A DNA stretch of 64,000 bases from Arsukibacterium sp. (GTDB lineage Bacteria; Pseudomonadota; Gammaproteobacteria; Enterobacterales; Alteromonadaceae). A program made the position numbers and the translations under genes. The notes under the pieces were generated by a model. That model was not told the origin of the DNA. It saw only the letters and a program-made list of their open reading frames with translations, and did not search any database. This document shows positions 36,052-47,411 of this stretch, piece by piece. Where the stretch lies: the NCBI RefSeq assembly GCF_018402695.1, contig NZ_JAGYIM010000022.1, positions 39,048-103,047 on the forward strand. The letters run 5' to 3'. The number at the start of each line of letters is the position of its first letter. Position 1 is the first letter of the stretch.

Positions 36052-36483
36052 ATGCAATCTACAATTAAGAGAATGTTATTTAATTTTGGCGGCTATTCTT
36101 TTTGGGTTGTGCTGGTTTGCTGGGGATTTTTATTTCTTCTTCTGAAGAGTTGTCAAACGGTCTGTCATCATACTGTTGTAAATACTGTTTCGTCACCAAA
36201 TGGTGAGCAAGTGGCAGAAATAAGCATCGGCGATTGCGGCGGGGCCACCACTGACTTTTTTGGTAGTGTTGATGTGACAAGTAACAATTCGAGGCTTAGT
36301 GCTGAAAAATTATTTACCTTTGCAGGTCGTCCAGAAGAAACGGGCCTTGAAGTATATTGGGTTAATGACAACGAACTTGTCATCAGTGTCTCAGATCTTT
36401 ATAAAGCTCGAAGCATTAATCCTAATGGCAGAAAAAGTGCCGATTTAAAAGTAAGTTATCGGTATCGTGAGAGACAAAACTAA
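36052..36483 (+). CDS. Integron cassette 18a: membrane-anchored hypothetical protein
   Basis: 143 residues from ATG 36052 (AGGGAG upstream). One N-terminal helix (FWVVLVCWGFLFLLLKSC), then an extracytoplasmic beta-rich domain beginning TVVNTVSSPNGEQVAEISIG with a Cys pair (CQTVCHH) near the membrane. No family recognised with confidence. No complete attC follows: only an R''-like ACTAACA at the stop codon. Confidence 0.65.
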   Translation: MQSTIKRMLFNFGGYSFWVVLVCWGFLFLLLKSCQTVCHHTVVNTVSSPNGEQVAEISIGDCGGATTDFFGSVDVTSNNSRLSAEKLFTFAGRPEETGLEVYWVNDNELVISVSDLYKARSINPNGRKSADLKVSYRYRERQN

Positions 36484-36627
36484 CAAACAAATATTATCGA
36501 TACTGTCCTGCATGGCAGGGAAGCATTCGCGCGTACCAAAATTAAATATTTTGCTTTTGCATTCTTTATTTTATCTGCATTATTTCAATTCACAGTGCAA
36601 TCCACAGTACAAGGCAAGGAAAAGCAT

Positions 36628-36984
36628 ATGGCAGGGCCAGCACAAAACGGTGTTCTTATTTACTCTGGTGATTTGGCCAACTTATCAGCGTTTTATGAAA
36701 AACTTTTCGGTATGCGTGTTGTTCGTAAAACCAATGATTTTATCAGCCTGGAAACGAATGGTTTTAACTTAATCATTCATGTTCCACCTTTCAATATGCC
36801 GGATAAAGCGTTTAGCCCTGTTAAGCTTTTCCTCACAGTGGCTGACATGGCTATTGCAAGAGAGCAAGCTGTTAAATTTGGCGGTCAGGCATTCGAGGGT
36901 GAGTGGAGCAATCCTGTATTTAAAGTTTCAAACATCGCAGATCGAGACGGCAACCATATTCAATTACGTCAGTTCAATACCTAA
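36628..36984 (+). CDS. Integron cassette 18b: VOC-fold (glyoxalase/bleomycin-resistance superfamily) protein
   Basis: 118 residues from ATG 36628, with AAGGAAAA upstream. Typical VOC pattern: VLIYSGDLANLSAFYEKLFG, NDFISLETNGFNLIIH, and NIADRDGNHIQLRQ near the C-terminus. The family includes glyoxalases, dioxygenases and drug-binding proteins; the motif does not decide which. It is the only cassette product here with an enzyme-like fold. Confidence 0.85.
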   Translation: MAGPAQNGVLIYSGDLANLSAFYEKLFGMRVVRKTNDFISLETNGFNLIIHVPPFNMPDKAFSPVKLFLTVADMAIAREQAVKFGGQAFEGEWSNPVFKVSNIADRDGNHIQLRQFNT

Positions 36985-37023
36985 ATAAGAGTAAGTTGGC
37001 GGTCTTCGTAAATGGATAAAGCC

Positions 37024-37106
37024 CATAACAGGCCGCTGTTGTGCTACTGTCGTTGCCGGGAAAGCTTACGCTGTACTTCAGCTGGCCCGAACCCGCAGCG
37101 TTAAAA
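37024..37106 (+). repeat. attC 18 (83 bp), last recognisable site
   Basis: R'' CATAACA, R' GTTAAAA; inner GGCCGCTGTTGTGC and GCTGGCCC arms. Confidence 0.75.
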
Positions 37107-37122
37107 ATATACGGAGGATCAG

Positions 37123-37509
37123 GTGAAAGATTTATCAGCCAAGCAGTGGTTTTGGACTTTACTAATTGTTATGCCAGTTACATTTTACGTGGTGGAGCTT
37201 TTCACAGGCGAGGCCCAGCCGAGCATATTATCTGTTGTATCCTATATACTCTCGTCAGTTTTGGGGGTTTTACTGGGTTATGTGCTATTCACTAAAGGCC
37301 TGGTTAAAATCAGTCACTTTAACGGGTTCAAGTTATTAGCATTCATTATCATCATGGCACTGGTAATTGGGCTGTCGCTGCTGATTAGTTTCCTTGGCAT
37401 AAATCAGTTGGGTATTCTGATTTTTAAGACGGTAATCATATCATTCAGCTCAGCAGCGATTGTTTTTGCTTTTGGCTGCAAGCAGCAAGAACCTGAGAGG
37501 AGTCTATGA
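37123..37509 (+). CDS. Integron cassette 19: membrane protein
   Basis: 128 residues, four hydrophobic helices (about 10-27, 35-57, 66-90, 95-120). GTG 37123 with CGGAGGA 6 nt upstream. Not recognised. No attC follows; 37510-37730 holds no gene, and I read it as the right end of the array. Confidence 0.65.
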   Translation: MKDLSAKQWFWTLLIVMPVTFYVVELFTGEAQPSILSVVSYILSSVLGVLLGYVLFTKGLVKISHFNGFKLLAFIIIMALVIGLSLLISFLGINQLGILIFKTVIISFSSAAIVFAFGCKQQEPERSL

Positions 37510-37730
37510 AGTTTGCTAAGTGCCTTGCAGCCTGAGCCAACGATTGTCCAAAATAATGTGTGTTAGCCATTATTGTTATTGTTTAACCATCACCGCTTAA
37601 TAACTAAAACGGCCTTGTAATATAAGCGGCTGTGGCGGATAAAGGTTGAGTTTTATGTAAGCTGGCATGGCTGAATTTCTGGCTGCCGTGTAACGCCCCA
37701 GACAAATTCAGGACTGAGGTATTTTTCAGA

Positions 37731-38669
37731 ATGGTTTCTAAAATCTACAACAAACTCCCCGCCGCAGTGCAGCACTGGCTGGGTATTTTCGGGGCGGCAA
37801 TTAAAAACTGGCTGGGCAGTCAGGCCTTTATTTATGCCGCCGCGCTGGCGTTTTTCACCGTGTTCTCTATTGCGCCGATTCTGGTGGTGGTGGTGGCGCT
37901 GGTCGGGCTGATTATTGGTGAAAAGGCTGTGCAGGGGCAGCTGTTTGCGCAGCTGGAAGGCACACTGGGTTCGGAAGCCGCTGGTGTGGTGCAGACGGCA
38001 GTGGTTAATTCGCAAATTGACCAAAGTGGCATCTGGCCGGCGTTGATTGGGATTGTTGCCACCATTGTTGGCGCTACTACGGTTTTCGCCCAGATGCAGC
38101 AGTCGCTGAATCAGATCTGGGACGTTGCGCCGCGCCCCTCTAAAAGTAACCTGTGGATCTTTATCAAAAGCCGCTTGCTGTCACTGACCATTATCCTGGC
38201 CATAGGCTTTATTTTGCTGGTTTCGCTGCTATTGTCTGTGGCCTTGCGCAGCGTGATGGCCTATGCCGAAGGCTGGCTGCCGGTGCCAGGCTGGGTAATG
38301 GTGGGGATGGAGTTAGTGCTGTCGCTGCTGGTGATTACCCTGCTATTTGCGGCGATGTTTAAAATTCTGCCTGATGTACTGCTGTCGTGGCGCGACGTGT
38401 TACTTGGTGCCTTTATCACTGCTGTACTTTTCACCGCAGGCCGCTCTCTTATTTCCATCTATCTGGCCTATACCGCCACCGCATCGGCCTATGGTGCTGC
38501 CGGTTCTCTGGCATTGCTGCTTTTGTGGGTAAACTACTCTTCAATGATTCTGCTGTTCGGCGCCGCCTTTACCCGGGCGCACCTCGAAGGCCGGGGCAAG
38601 AGCATACGCCCCAAGAGCACAGCGGTGCGGGTGCATCGGGAATTGATTGATGATGTAGCGCATAAATAA
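37731..38669 (+). CDS. YihY/BrkB family inner-membrane protein
   Basis: 312 residues with six hydrophobic helices and the family pattern: AFIYAAALAFFTVFSIAPIL in the first helix, FAQMQQSLNQIWDV, and YGAAGSLALLLLWVNYSSMI before the last helix. The family was once called ribonuclease BN or virulence factor BrkB; its biochemical role is unsettled. GC content and codon use look like the core genome, so it is the first non-cassette gene right of the array. Confidence 0.9.
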   Translation: MVSKIYNKLPAAVQHWLGIFGAAIKNWLGSQAFIYAAALAFFTVFSIAPILVVVVALVGLIIGEKAVQGQLFAQLEGTLGSEAAGVVQTAVVNSQIDQSGIWPALIGIVATIVGATTVFAQMQQSLNQIWDVAPRPSKSNLWIFIKSRLLSLTIILAIGFILLVSLLLSVALRSVMAYAEGWLPVPGWVMVGMELVLSLLVITLLFAAMFKILPDVLLSWRDVLLGAFITAVLFTAGRSLISIYLAYTATASAYGAAGSLALLLLWVNYSSMILLFGAAFTRAHLEGRGKSIRPKSTAVRVHRELIDDVAHK

Positions 38670-38679
38670 GGATCATAAG

Positions 38680-39132
38680 GTGGATAAACAGGATGTTGCA
38701 GCGTATATTCTGGGCCGGTATGCGGGTTTAGTGGCAGTGGAAGCTTGGGGTGAACAGTCGTTCTTTTATAACCCTGATAAAGCGCTGCCACGCGGCGTCT
38801 ATTTTGCTACCGTTAAAGACAAAGATGGGGATAATGACCAGGCCTCCCGCCTTGGCCGTGATGGGGTGTTCCGCTTTAATTTTGGGATCAGTAACGCATC
38901 GTATAAAAAAGTACTGGGGCAACGGCCCGCCAGACCTGTTGCCGGTGGTGTAGTGAGTACCGGCCATGATTTCAGCCAGTTTAATACTCTGTTGCCACAC
39001 CCGGTTTACGCCTGGATGTCATGGGTATGTGTTGTAAATCCGGACGGCGCCATGATGCAGCAGCTGACGCCGTTGCTGGATGAGTCCTATGCGCTGGTGG
39101 TGGAAAAGTATACTAAGCGGATAAAGAAATAG
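38680..39132 (+). CDS. DUF6194-like protein
   Basis: 150 residues. GEQSFFYNPDKALPRGVYFATVKD, then DNDQASRLGRDGVFRFNFGI and a C-terminal HPVYAWMSWVCVVNP match the pattern I know for DUF6194 proteins (small cytosolic proteins of unknown role). GTG 38680 start; 10 bp after the YihY gene, so probably co-transcribed with it. Confidence 0.65.
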   Translation: MDKQDVAAYILGRYAGLVAVEAWGEQSFFYNPDKALPRGVYFATVKDKDGDNDQASRLGRDGVFRFNFGISNASYKKVLGQRPARPVAGGVVSTGHDFSQFNTLLPHPVYAWMSWVCVVNPDGAMMQQLTPLLDESYALVVEKYTKRIKK

Positions 39133-39215
39133 ACAAAGCGCTGGCTAAAATGGATTGCTTACGCCACGGGAGAACCGGCGTAATCTTCAGGTGTGATAAA
39201 CAGAGGAAAGATAGA

Positions 39216-39563
39216 GTGAATAAAATTTATATTGGTTTACTGGCCGGCTTAACATTTGGTGTATCTGCAAACGCCTATAAAAGCGAGATTGTAGAGGTAT
39301 CAATCAAAGTAGATGAGGGAAAACAAACTTTTCGCCTGGTGTGCAAGCCCAAAATGGTCAGATCTGAACTGCCTGCTAACTGGGTTGACTCCTGTAATGG
39401 TATAGGTGAAAAGCTGTTGGAGTTAGCAGTGGAAAACGGAATGAAGCTCAACGTTGTTGCTAAGCCTTTTGGAAAAGCAGGCGATCTGGCTCAGAAAACC
39501 ACCGCTGAACTGCCAGAAAACGTTATGCCGACAGAGATCATCAGCCCCGAATTTGGCGGTTGA
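39216..39563 (+). CDS. Small exported protein, hypothetical
   Basis: 115 residues from GTG 39216 (GAGGA upstream). Signal peptide (NKIYIGLLAGLTFGVSANA), then a basic/acid mixed domain with two cysteines (RLVCKPKM, WVDSCNGI) that could form a disulfide. Not recognised. Confidence 0.6.
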   Translation: MNKIYIGLLAGLTFGVSANAYKSEIVEVSIKVDEGKQTFRLVCKPKMVRSELPANWVDSCNGIGEKLLELAVENGMKLNVVAKPFGKAGDLAQKTTAELPENVMPTEIISPEFGG

Positions 39564-39810
39564 AATGCTTTGCTTCGCGGATGGCATCAGGCAAAAGCTC
39601 TGACGCCGATTAATACCTGATGCAGATAGACAGCATATACGAAATATAGAAACACGCCGGTGAATAATGCCAGCATATCGCGACTGTTTCGCGCTGGCTG
39701 TGCGCTAAAACCTGTAGCGCTATCCTCGCGCTGGCAATAGATAAAACCGGCCACAGCCCTGATTAAAAAACTGCCAAACAACTGGATATCAGCCAGGGTG
39801 CCAATTAAAA

Positions 39811-41628
39811 CTAAAGATACGATGACAGGAGATATCGGGTTAGTGCCTCTGCTGACATTGGTCTGGCGTAACGATAGCCCTGGGCAAGTCGGTAACCAAG
39901 TTGCAGCAAAAATTGTTCTTGCTGTTCGGTCTCGACACCTTCGGCGATAAGGTCCATATTCAGCTGAGACGCTAATGACGCCATTGAAGATACAACGGCG
40001 GCGCCTGCGCCATCCGGGCAGTCACTGACAAAGCCCCGGTCGACCTTCAATGAGTCAAACGGCAGCCGGATAACCCGGTTCATTGACGAATGACCGGTGC
40101 CAAAGTCATCTATTGCCAGGGTAAAGCCGGCCTGATGCAATTTATTAAGTGTTTGGTTAACGTCTGTGAAGTGCGTTTCCAACGCCCCTTCAGTAATTTC
40201 CAGTTTAATCTGGCTGCAGGCAATACCTGATTGCTGAGCCCGGGCCACCAGTTTATCAGCCAGCAGAGGGTCACTAAGCTGTACCGGCGACAGATTAACA
40301 GATATCCAAAGTGCCTGGTCGTGTTGCTGCCAACTGGCCAGATCGCGACAGGCAGTATTGAACACCCACAGCCCGAGCTCATGAATAATGCCGATCTCTT
40401 CTGCCACCGGAATGAACCGGTCGGGTCCGATCGGCAATTTATCTTCTCTGGGCCAGCGGATCAGTGCTTCAGCTCCCACCACCTTACCTTGTTCAGCGAT
40501 ATCAACAATAGGCTGATAATGAAGCAGAAACGCTTTTTCTATGGCGGCCTCTCTTAGCTCTGTTTCAATACTGATTCGTTCGCGAAACGCCGAGAACTCC
40601 TCAGCGGAGAAGCGCCGGGCCTGGTTGCCGCCAAGTTCACGGCTGCCCAGCGATGCGGCTGAAGCAGCATCAACCACATGATAAACGGCGGAATGATGAT
40701 TCATCAGCGCCAGTCCCAATGACGCCGTGATATTGGCTTTTTGCGTACCTATTACTATTGGCCGGGCAATGGCGGCAAGGACCTGATTAGCTTTATCATC
40801 TAACCAGTTATTAAGGGTAATGCTATCCTCGCTTTGTCGGCCAATGTGGATCAAAATAAAATTATTGCCATCGCCGCGCCCCAGATAAACATCCGGTCCC
40901 AGCAAGTTACTTAAACGCTGCGCCACTGTGCGCACCACTGTCAGCCCGCCTTGTTGGCCAAAAGTGCGAAGTACCAGACTCATCCGGTCAAGCCGCACTT
41001 TAATTACAGCCGTGGCAGCCTGCGGGCCGGCGTTATCCAGTAAACGTTGTCCTTCACGAATAACAGTAGCCCGGTTAGGCAACCCCGTGGCCGCGTCAAA
41101 ATCTGTCGCAGTGTGCAGTGCCTGCTCTGTGCGCTGATAGCGCACGCGTAGCTCCATCACTTCGGTGATTAGCGCTGCAAATTCCTGAAACAGCTTTTGC
41201 TGCGGCGCACTGAGCTTGCCTCGTGGTTGCATATCAATCAGGCAAACGGTACCTATGGTATAGCCATCACTGGTAATGAGTGGCATACCGGCATAAAAAC
41301 GCAGGTGAGGCGCGCCGGTAACAATAGCCAGGTTACGGGTGCGCTCATCTTCCCGTAAATCCGGAATAACCATAAGCTGATTTGTTTCTAGAATAAACTG
41401 GCAGACACTCTGATCCCGGGGGCAGGCAAATTGCTCGCCTGCAAACGCCTTCACCCACTGCGTTGCATCGTCAAGCAGGTGAATACCAACGTTAGGTACA
41501 TTAAAAAAATCTGCCACCATTCTGACAATACGATCAAAAGGTTGCTCATAGCCGGAATTAACAATATGTAGCCGCTCAAGGGCGTTTAACCGTGCGCTCT
41601 CCAAATTGACAACATTACTTTCGGACAT
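39811..41628 (-). CDS. GAF-GGDEF-EAL protein, probable c-di-GMP phosphodiesterase
   Basis: About 605 residues from ATG 41628 (GGAGG upstream; ATG 41631 also possible). GAF domain ~15-165 (MVADFFNVPNVGIHLLDD, CLIDMQPRGKLS), a degenerate GGDEF domain (~190-330; YLGRGDGNNF where GGDEF is expected), and an EAL domain (~365-600) with AEALIRW, SVNLSP, IDDFGTGHSS, SLKVDRGFV and IAEGVET. The EAL catalytic set looks complete while the cyclase site is lost, so it should degrade c-di-GMP, with GAF and GGDEF as sensory parts. Last gene of the island, divergent from pyrG. Confidence 0.9.
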   Translation of the reverse strand: MSESNVVNLESARLNALERLHIVNSGYEQPFDRIVRMVADFFNVPNVGIHLLDDATQWVKAFAGEQFACPRDQSVCQFILETNQLMVIPDLREDERTRNLAIVTGAPHLRFYAGMPLITSDGYTIGTVCLIDMQPRGKLSAPQQKLFQEFAALITEVMELRVRYQRTEQALHTATDFDAATGLPNRATVIREGQRLLDNAGPQAATAVIKVRLDRMSLVLRTFGQQGGLTVVRTVAQRLSNLLGPDVYLGRGDGNNFILIHIGRQSEDSITLNNWLDDKANQVLAAIARPIVIGTQKANITASLGLALMNHHSAVYHVVDAASAASLGSRELGGNQARRFSAEEFSAFRERISIETELREAAIEKAFLLHYQPIVDIAEQGKVVGAEALIRWPREDKLPIGPDRFIPVAEEIGIIHELGLWVFNTACRDLASWQQHDQALWISVNLSPVQLSDPLLADKLVARAQQSGIACSQIKLEITEGALETHFTDVNQTLNKLHQAGFTLAIDDFGTGHSSMNRVIRLPFDSLKVDRGFVSDCPDGAGAAVVSSMASLASQLNMDLIAEGVETEQQEQFLLQLGYRLAQGYRYARPMSAEALTRYLLSSYL

Positions 41629-41786
41629 CATTTTCCTCCGGGTAAACTGTTCCGAAATAATCTCTGTTGTTAAAAAATAGCACAATTTGCAATATCTGGT
41701 TTTGGGCCGCCGGCCATAGTGCTTTCAGCTTGTGATTGATTTGCAGATAAAAAAACATTGGGCAGGCAGGGTATTGCTGATTTACA

Positions 41787-41815
41787 TTGAGTGGCTGGCA
41801 AGCCTTTGCTATACT
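41787..41815 (+). promoter_or_regulatory. Candidate sigma-70 promoter for pyrG
   Basis: -35 TTGAGT (41787-41792), 17-bp spacer, -10 TATACT (41810-41815), about 120 bp upstream of pyrG. The remaining leader (41816-41936) holds no gene. Confidence 0.5.
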
Positions 41816-41918
41816 TTCCGCCCGTCCTGATACCAATTCTTGCACACCCGCAGTAGCCCAGTGTTAACCCACCGGCGGCCTGGTGTTGTTGCGATGTTGG
41901 TATTTCTTTATTGATTAA

Positions 41919-44926
<3,008 letters not shown>

Positions 44927-44953
44927 GCCCTTATTCGCATTAGTAGCAATATA

Positions 44954-44985
44954 CAAAGCCACCGCAAGGTGGCTTTGTTGTTTTT
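44954..44985 (+). terminator. Terminator after eno
   Basis: CAAAGCCACC / GGTGGCTTTG with GCAA tetraloop, followed by TTGTTTTT. The stop of the convergent DUF1569 gene is close by. Confidence 0.8.
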
Positions 44986-44998
44986 GGTGCTAACAGCT

Positions 44999-45517
44999 TT
45001 AGCTGATGCTGATTTGCGCTAAATGGCTTTGCAAGTGTAGGTTGTGAACACTGTAGTATTGTGCTTTGGTCAGGTTGCCAAAGGCAAAATGAGGCTGCAG
45101 CTGGCCTCGCCAGTCCATAAATTGCTGTACATTATAAATTAATTCCCGCAGGGCAACATCATTAGGTAAGCCGGGCTCAAGGGCGGGCGCGCCAGGGATC
45201 GGTTCATCCAGCGGATGATGCAACTTACCTGTTGCGGCAAAAGCATTGACCGCCAGTTTGCCAATGCTGTATTGGAACAACGGTGAGCGGGCTTGTGGAT
45301 AGCCATAAATTGAATAGCTGATACTCTGGGCGCAATGTTGCAAGATCTGGCTGACATTCCAGACGCCGCTGCTGGTTAAGCGCTCAGGTGGCAACGCTTT
45401 AAGTTGCACCAGAATGTCTGATAAAGGGTATTGGCGCAGGGTGGCAACCAACTTGGATGTCAGTACCAGAGCTACCGGTGTCAGCACACTGGCTTTAATA
45501 AATTGACGACGGTTCAT
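44999..45517 (-). CDS. DUF1569-type protein with Tat signal
   Basis: About 172 residues from ATG 45517. N-terminal twin-arginine motif MNRRQFIKASVLTPVALVL, then a helical DinB-like fold: SSGVWNVSQILQHCAQSISY (pattern W-x-x-x-QILxHxA). A longer frame from 45559 adds 14 residues before the Tat motif. Predicted exported, with its DinB-fold metal site reduced; function unknown. It and the next gene lie between eno and ftsB, which are adjacent or close in many relatives. Confidence 0.7.
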   Translation of the reverse strand: MNRRQFIKASVLTPVALVLTSKLVATLRQYPLSDILVQLKALPPERLTSSGVWNVSQILQHCAQSISYSIYGYPQARSPLFQYSIGKLAVNAFAATGKLHHPLDEPIPGAPALEPGLPNDVALRELIYNVQQFMDWRGQLQPHFAFGNLTKAQYYSVHNLHLQSHLAQISIS

Positions 45518-45622
45518 ACGCTTTTGCTGTAACGCTTGTTGGATAGCGTAAACTAGCATTTTTTAGGGGGTGGCTGCTACTTTTGCTTTTACAAGCTGCA
45601 GCCGATTGGCTAACATCAGCGG

Positions 45623-46282
45623 ATGATTGAACCCCTGAGCAACCAGCCACATTTCTGGCAGGTATCCAGCGATAACCAGACTTATACCGAGCTTTGCAAT
45701 GCTTTGTATGAGCGCGAGCTGCTGCGCCTGGCAAACATCAGCCCGGAGCAACTGCCGTCATTGCAAAAGCGGCTGGCAGCCCTGCCTTTCTATATCCGCC
45801 GGGCTGCCGCCAATATCGTTACCTACCGTACTGAGTTGCAGCTGGACAGCCAGAATGCGTCCTGGTTTCATAAGCAGCTTGCCCGCTGCCCGGCGCGCAA
45901 ACAGCAGGCCGACCCGATTGCCAATTTCTACTTAAAAGCAGCCAAACCCGGGCTGATTGTGCCGGTGTACATTGAACAGCTTACCCTGGAGCAGATTGTG
46001 CTGGACAGTGTGGATGAGGTCGACAGCAGTGGTGAGCGCTTACATTGCAACGAACATGGCTGGTTTAGTTTTAATGGCACGCCGTTACAAAACGACAATG
46101 CCAGTAAGTTTTTATTAAAACCGAACAAAGCTATTGTTACTGCTGCCAGCTGTGGCCATCAGTGGTTAAATAACGATAAAAAAGCGCCCAGAGTGTTGAG
46201 TTTACGGGAGTTATTGCTAACCAGTCGCTTAAACTGGCAGAACTTTGCCAAACCTTATCAGGCCAGCCGTGAGCTTAAATAA
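45623..46282 (+). CDS. Hypothetical soluble protein
   Basis: 219 residues, no signal peptide or membrane helix. Begins MIEPLSNQPHFWQVSSDNQT; a helical N-terminal half and a C-terminal half with CNEHGWFSFNGTPLQNDN and CGHQWLNNDKKAPRVLSLRE. Codon use matches the core genome. I do not recognise the family. Start ATG 45623 is divergent from the DUF1569 gene. Confidence 0.6.
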   Translation: MIEPLSNQPHFWQVSSDNQTYTELCNALYERELLRLANISPEQLPSLQKRLAALPFYIRRAAANIVTYRTELQLDSQNASWFHKQLARCPARKQQADPIANFYLKAAKPGLIVPVYIEQLTLEQIVLDSVDEVDSSGERLHCNEHGWFSFNGTPLQNDNASKFLLKPNKAIVTAASCGHQWLNNDKKAPRVLSLRELLLTSRLNWQNFAKPYQASRELK

Positions 46283-46383
46283 GCTGAAAACGCCTAACTT
46301 TTCGTGTTACCGCGGCAATTAGGGCTTTGCAGCGCGGTAACAAGCCAGCATAATAACGCTATGTCTCTAACAGATCCTGGCAT

Positions 46384-46689
46384 ATGCGACTGCTAACCGG
46401 AATATTGCTAATTTTATTTTGCCTGCTGCAATATCGCTTGTGGTTTGGTCAGTATAGTGTGACCGACTATTTACAACGGCTGGACGAAATTGCGACCCAA
46501 CGTGCCAGCAATCTGGAATTGCAGAAACGTAACCGGATGCTGATGGCCGATGTAACCGATTTACAACAGGGGCTGGAGGCCATTGAAGAACGGGCTCGCA
46601 ATGAGTTGGGTTTAATTGGTGAAGACGAAGTTTTCTTCCGGATAGTGCAAACTGAAGGTCAGCAGGTTCCGGCAAAGGGTAAACCATGA
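46384..46689 (+). CDS. ftsB: Cell division protein FtsB
   Basis: 101 residues (E. coli 103): one N-terminal membrane helix (LTGILLILFCLLQYRLWFGQ), a coiled coil (ATQRASNLELQKRNRMLMAD) and the conserved IEERARNELGLIGEDEVFFR. It forms the FtsQLB complex of the divisome. It overlaps ispD by 4 nt, as in E. coli. Confidence 0.95.
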   Translation: MRLLTGILLILFCLLQYRLWFGQYSVTDYLQRLDEIATQRASNLELQKRNRMLMADVTDLQQGLEAIEERARNELGLIGEDEVFFRIVQTEGQQVPAKGKP

Positions 46690-47411
46690 CCAAGCCGCTT
46701 GACCTGACAATTGCCGCCGTGATCCCCGCCGCTGGCGTTGGTAAACGAATGCAGGCGGCTATTCCAAAACAGTATTTAACCCTTAGTGACAAAACCATTC
46801 TCGAGCACAGTGTTGGCCGGATCACTGGCCATCCGCAGGTTGCCGCGTTGTGGCTGGCGCTGGATAAAACCGATCCTTATTTTGCGGCAACACCATTGGC
46901 TACCATGGCCATCGAGCGGGTTAATGGTGGCGCTGAGCGGGTGCATTCAGTATTACAGGCGCTGCAGCAAATAGATGCCCAACGTTACCCCTGGGTGTTA
47001 GTGCATGATGCAGCCCGGCCGCTTATCCGCGAGGCGGATATCACCCTGCTGATTAGCCGTTGCCTGCAGGCAAACCAGGGCGGCATCCTGGCCTGTCCGG
47101 TGCGCGACACCATGAAACGCGGTCGGGTATGCGCCACTGGTAACCTGGTGACTGAAACCGTCGAGCGTGAACAGCTTTGGCATGCGCTGACGCCGCAGTT
47201 TTTCCCTACCATGCAACTTCGGCTGGCGATACAGCAGGCCCTGGCGGCGGGTGTTACCATTACCGATGAAGCGTCAGCAATGGAGTGGGCCGGCCAACCG
47301 GTATTGCTGGTAGAGGGGCAGCCAGACAATATTAAAATTACCCGCCCGGCTGACCTGACGCTCGCCGCCTGTTTTCTTGAACAACAACAACTGGAGCAGC
47401 CAACAACATGA
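46686..47411 (+). CDS. ispD: 2-C-methyl-D-erythritol 4-phosphate cytidylyltransferase IspD
   Basis: 241 residues. CTP-binding motif [15 protein letters not shown] followed by [15 protein letters not shown] near 105, and [11 protein letters not shown] near 195. Second dedicated step of the MEP isoprenoid pathway. Overlaps ftsB and ispF by 4 nt each: tightly coupled. Confidence 0.97.
   Translation: MTKPLDLTIAAVIPAAGVGKRMQAAIPKQYLTLSDKTILEHSVGRITGHPQVAALWLALDKTDPYFAATPLATMAIERVNGGAERVHSVLQALQQIDAQRYPWVLVHDAARPLIREADITLLISRCLQANQGGILACPVRDTMKRGRVCATGNLVTETVEREQLWHALTPQFFPTMQLRLAIQQALAAGVTITDEASAMEWAGQPVLLVEGQPDNIKITRPADLTLAACFLEQQQLEQPTT

Noticed and set aside
36628-36984. VOC cassette as a bleomycin or fosfomycin resistance gene
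   Set aside because: The VOC fold alone does not show this; the metal ligands of FosA-type enzymes could not be placed.
28054-37106. Repeated, palindromic ~70-120 bp units that could be taken for a CRISPR array
   Set aside because: Repeats differ in length, enclose ORFs of 90-215 codons and have R''/R' core boxes with inner inverted repeats. This is an attC array; spacers and cas genes are absent.
37531-37567. Possible last attC (GCCAACG ... GTTAGCC) after cassette 19
   Set aside because: Only ~33 bp apart, with no inner inverted repeat; not a convincing attC.
39587-39781. 64-codon minus-strand ORF with hydrophobic segments, TTG start
   Set aside because: No SD or ATG, and no recognised family. 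It might be a small membrane protein, but the evidence is too weak to annotate.
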